Assembly (NCBI GenBank): GCA_902806215.1
Contig: CADCVT010000336.1
Span: 1-7,513 of the forward strand
Length of the DNA: 7,513 bases
Origin: an uncultured Solirubrobacteraceae bacterium
GTDB lineage: Bacteria; Actinomycetota; Thermoleophilia; Solirubrobacterales; Solirubrobacteraceae
Direction: 5' to 3'
Shown: one piece after another, positions 5,747 through 7,513 of the stretch
Numbering within the stretch: position 1 is the first letter of the stretch
Layout of the letters: every line of letters starts with the position of its first letter
Notes under the pieces: model-generated
Database searches by the model: none
Told to the model about the DNA's origin: nothing
The model's input: the letters and a program-made list of their open reading frames with translations, nothing else
Program-made: the position numbers and the translations under genes

Positions 5747-7126
5747 TCAGGCTGAGAACGAGCGCGCCCGCTGAGCGGCCGCGTGCATGTCCTCGAGGCG
5801 CACGAGCTTGACCCTCGGACGGCCGTGCGGCGCGCCCTGCTCGCGCTCCTGCTCGTCGATCGCCTGCCAGCCCTCCCAGGTCACGAGAGCGGGGACGCGC
5901 TCGGCCAGCCAGGTGGCGATCGCGTCGCGGTCGGGCTGCTCCGGCTCGGCGAGCGCGCAGGCCTCGGCGTCGGCCACGATCTTGGCGACGGTGTCCGCCG
6001 CGTCCTTCTTGTTCGTCCCGATGACGCCGGAGGGGCCGCGCTTGATCCAGCCGGCGACGTACTCGCCGCGGCACGGCGCGCCGTCCTCCTCGCACACGCG
6101 GCCGCCCTCGTTGCGGATGAGCCCGCGGCGCTCGTCGAACGGGATGTCGTCGACCGGCTCGCCGCGGTAGCCGATCGAGCGCAGGACGAGCCCGCACGCG
6201 ATCTCCTCCTCCGCGCCGGCGGGGACCGCCCGCAGCGCGCCGTTCTCGCCCGGCTCGATGCGGTTGCGCACGACGCGGATGCCGGTGACGGCGCCCTCGT
6301 CGCCCTTGCCGAGGATCGCGACGGGCGAACGCAGGAACTTCAGCGAGACGCGGTGGCCCTTGCCGCTCGGCGGCCGCTGCGCGTACTCCGTGAGGATCTC
6401 GACGTTCTTCTTGGCGGTGTTGCTGGCCTCGGTCTCGAGCCACCGTGCGCTGTGCTCGTCGAGCTCCAACTCGGCCGGGTCGACGACGACGTCCGCGCGC
6501 TGGAGCTCGCCCAGCTCGCGCAGCTCGGGGTTCGTGAACGCGGCCTGCGCGGGCCCGCGGCGGCCGAGCAGGACGACCTCCTCGACGTTGGCCGACGCGA
6601 GCGCCGCCAGGGCGTGGTCGGCGGTGTCGGTGGGGGCGAGCTCGTCGGGGTCGAGCACGAGCATCCGGGCGACATCGACGGCCACGTTGCCGTTGCCGAT
6701 GACCACCGCCCGCTGCGCGTTGAGATCGAACTCGTGCTCGGAGAAGTGGGGGTGCGCGTTGTACCAGGCGACGAACTCCGTGGCCGCGTACGAGCCGGGC
6801 CGGTCCTCGCCCGGGATGCCGAGGCGGTTGTCGCTCGCGGTGCCGAACGCGTAGATCACCGCGTGGTAGCGGTCGCGCAGCTCCGCCCGGGAGATGTCCT
6901 CGCCGAGCTCGACGCCGCCGAAGAAGCGGAAGCCAGGCTTGGCCGCGGTCTTCTCGTAGACGCGGGTGACGGCCTTGATCTTCGGGTGGTCGGGCGCGAC
7001 GCCGGCGCGGACGAGGCCGAACGGCGTCGGCAGGACGTCGTAGAGATCGACCTCGAAGCCGGCCGTCATCAGCTGATCCGTCGCGTAGAAGCCCGCCGGG
7101 CCGGCGCCGATGACCGCTGCTCGCAT
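5747..7126 (-). CDS. fprA: Ferredoxin/flavodoxin-NADP+ reductase of the FprA (adrenodoxin reductase) type
   Basis: 459 residues, close to mycobacterial FprA, from ATG at 7126. The FAD-binding AVIGAGPAGFYA begins at residue 4. RAGVAPDHPKIK (40-51) is the conserved loop of this family. The NADP domain carries VVIGNGNVAVDVAR (141-154) and LLGRRGPAQAAFT (186-198), whose R189/R190 pair matches the arginines that bind the 2'-phosphate of NADP in this family. The second FAD-contact block, VAGWIKRGPSGVIGTNKKDA (about 357-376), is intact. The enzyme passes electrons between NADPH and ferredoxin in the cytoplasm, serving ferredoxin-dependent enzymes such as P450s. No ferredoxin is fused and none is adjacent. 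The gene diverges from the acyl-CoA dehydrogenase and precedes the GDPD gene. Codons 179-212 are the part duplicated in inverted orientation at the window end. Upstream, a ribosome site is not evident and translation may be near-leaderless. Confidence 0.93.
   Translation of the reverse strand: MRAAVIGAGPAGFYATDQLMTAGFEVDLYDVLPTPFGLVRAGVAPDHPKIKAVTRVYEKTAAKPGFRFFGGVELGEDISRAELRDRYHAVIYAFGTASDNRLGIPGEDRPGSYAATEFVAWYNAHPHFSEHEFDLNAQRAVVIGNGNVAVDVARMLVLDPDELAPTDTADHALAALASANVEEVVLLGRRGPAQAAFTNPELRELGELQRADVVVDPAELELDEHSARWLETEASNTAKKNVEILTEYAQRPPSGKGHRVSLKFLRSPVAILGKGDEGAVTGIRVVRNRIEPGENGALRAVPAGAEEEIACGLVLRSIGYRGEPVDDIPFDERRGLIRNEGGRVCEEDGAPCRGEYVAGWIKRGPSGVIGTNKKDAADTVAKIVADAEACALAEPEQPDRDAIATWLAERVPALVTWEGWQAIDEQEREQGAPHGRPRVKLVRLEDMHAAAQRARSFSA
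6491..6591 (+). repeat. Left arm of a 101-bp perfect inverted repeat, inside fprA
   Basis: These 101 bases are the exact reverse complement of 7413-7513, checked base by base. The arm encodes FprA residues N180 to D212 on the minus strand, including the NADP-binding R189/R190. This is almost certainly the native copy, because it sits inside an intact, family-typical gene. Confidence 0.97.
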
Positions 7127-7146
7127 ACCGGAATTGGATAGCAGAT

Positions 7147-7162
7147 CACCTTTGACACCTTT
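7147..7162 (+). repeat. Tandem CACCTTT repeat in the divergent fprA/acyl-CoA dehydrogenase promoter region
   Basis: CACCTTT occurs at 7147-7153 and again at 7156-7162, a period of 9 bases, and the pair overlaps the TTGACA at 7152-7157. Direct heptamers about one helical turn apart and covering a -35 box could be an operator, possibly shared by both divergent genes. This AT-richer patch also stands out against the GC-rich background. Two copies of seven bases may still be chance. Confidence 0.3.
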
Positions 7163-7180
7163 TGCGGCCTCTGCGTGGAT
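7152..7180 (+). promoter_or_regulatory. Candidate promoter of the acyl-CoA dehydrogenase gene
   Basis: A perfect TTGACA (7152-7157), a 17-base spacer and GTGGAT (7175-7180), a -10 of moderate quality, lie in the 63-base divergent gap. The start of transcription would fall near 7187, within a few bases of the ATG at 7190. That fits the absence of a ribosome site there and suggests a leaderless or nearly leaderless mRNA. This is a pattern match only. Confidence 0.4.
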
Positions 7181-7189
7181 GATGCGTGG

Positions 7190-7513
7190 ATGGACTTCGC
7201 GCCGACCGACCGCTGCTCAGAGCTCAGCGAGCGCCTTCGGGCGTTCATGGAGGAGCGGGTCCACCCCGCCGAGGAGGTCTACGAGCGCCAGCTCGCCGAG
7301 AGCGGCGACCCCCACGGGCACCCCGCGGTGCTGGAGGAGCTCAAGGAGGAGGCGCGCTCGCGCGGGCTGTGGAACCTCTTCCACCCCGACCCCGACGTCG
7401 GGCCGGGGCTGACCAACGTCGAGGAGGTCGTCCTGCTCGGCCGCCGCGGGCCCGCGCAGGCCGCGTTCACGAACCCCGAGCTGCGCGAGCTGGGCGAGCT
7501 CCAGCGCGCGGAC
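7190..7513 (+). CDS. Acyl-CoA dehydrogenase N-terminus, running into an inverted fprA copy (chimeric 3' part, open at window end)
   Basis: From ATG at 7190, residues 1-75 (MDFAPTDRCSELSERLRAFM..., ending GLWNLFHPDPDVGPGLT) are typical of the N-terminal helical domain of the actinobacterial acyl-CoA dehydrogenase group that begins MDFAP and has a DPHGHPAVLEELK-like stretch (40-52). Such FAD enzymes oxidise acyl-CoA thioesters to enoyl-CoA. In relatives I would expect the segment after GLTN to continue as an E-Y-A-P-L-A-like stretch. Here, from N76 onward, the protein is identical to FprA residues 180-212 (NVEEVVLLGRRGPAQAAF...), because 7413-7513 is an inverted copy of fprA. The switch falls at or after NVE, where the two genes may share sequence. 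Only residues 1 to about 78 should be trusted as acyl-CoA dehydrogenase. No ribosome site is seen; an in-frame GTG at 7175 is a weaker alternative start. Confidence 0.7.
   Translation, partial: MDFAPTDRCSELSERLRAFMEERVHPAEEVYERQLAESGDPHGHPAVLEELKEEARSRGLWNLFHPDPDVGPGLTNVEEVVLLGRRGPAQAAFTNPELRELGELQRAD
7413..7513 (+). repeat. Right arm of the 101-bp perfect inverted repeat, reaching the last base of the window
   Basis: It is identical over 101 bases to the reverse complement of 6491-6591, and the match runs to the final base, so the arm may continue outside the window. The base just left of it (A7412, opposite C6592) breaks the match. It interrupts the acyl-CoA dehydrogenase frame in phase. 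The arms are 821 bases apart (6592-7412). A fold-back chimera or assembly error is the likeliest cause. Confidence 0.97.

Noticed and set aside
7190..7513. A true two-domain acyl-CoA dehydrogenase/FprA fusion protein
   Set aside because: The FprA part is nucleotide-identical to the nearby fprA rather than a diverged homologue, starts in the middle of a Rossmann domain and lacks the FAD domain, so it is a copied fragment and not an evolved fusion.
1..7513. CRISPR array, tRNA/rRNA gene, transposase, phage or toxin-antitoxin genes
   Set aside because: No spaced repeats, RNA-gene signature sequences or matching protein motifs were seen on either strand.

Overview
The window is very GC-rich, with G or C at almost every third codon position. 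It carries actinobacterial-type genes: an FprA-type ferredoxin/NADP reductase, a short cytoplasmic GDPD, and an acyl-CoA dehydrogenase starting MDFAP. Together with the style of the secreted beta-rich protein this suggests an actinomycete-phylum bacterium, possibly of the Thermoleophilia/Solirubrobacterales group. The phylum is a reasonable inference and the order is a guess. Eight protein-coding genes are supported, two of them cut by the window edges. No RNA gene, CRISPR array, insertion sequence, phage gene or defence system is visible. No stretch over 300 bases lacks a gene.

Layout. 1-483 (+) is the 3' end of a DoxX-like membrane protein, closed by a strong GC hairpin. 484-618 is a short intergenic stretch with a second, longer hairpin, followed by a purine-rich ribosome site. 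619-1635 (+) is a secreted beta-rich protein of unknown function. Its end overlaps by 14 bases the end of a convergent CDP-glycerol glycerophosphotransferase family gene (1622-2707, -). A divergent intergenic region (2708-2799) then leads into a two-gene (+) operon: a mannitol/polyol dehydrogenase family oxidoreductase (2800-4293), overlapping by ATGA a HAD-family phosphatase (4290-5030). Converging on it are two (-) genes, fprA (5747-7126) and a glycerophosphodiester phosphodiesterase (5035-5685). A 63-base divergent promoter region separates fprA from the start of an acyl-CoA dehydrogenase gene (7190 onward, +).

Function. The dehydrogenase/HAD pair looks like a small carbohydrate module: NAD(P)-linked polyol-ketose interconversion plus removal of phosphate from a sugar phosphate. 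The glycerophosphotransferase points to a polyol-phosphate (teichoic-acid-like) surface polymer, and the GDPD to recovery of glycerol 3-phosphate. FprA supplies or accepts electrons for ferredoxin-dependent enzymes. These links are inference; only the ATGA overlap and the fprA-GDPD order are direct evidence of co-expression.

The most notable observation is at the right edge. The last 101 bases (7413-7513) are an exact reverse complement of 6491-6591, inside fprA. The acyl-CoA dehydrogenase reading frame therefore runs, in frame, from its own N-terminus into 30 or more residues of FprA. A fold-back chimera or an assembly-end artefact is the likeliest explanation; a real inversion or duplication is less likely. 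The final 101 bases should not be used as acyl-CoA dehydrogenase sequence.
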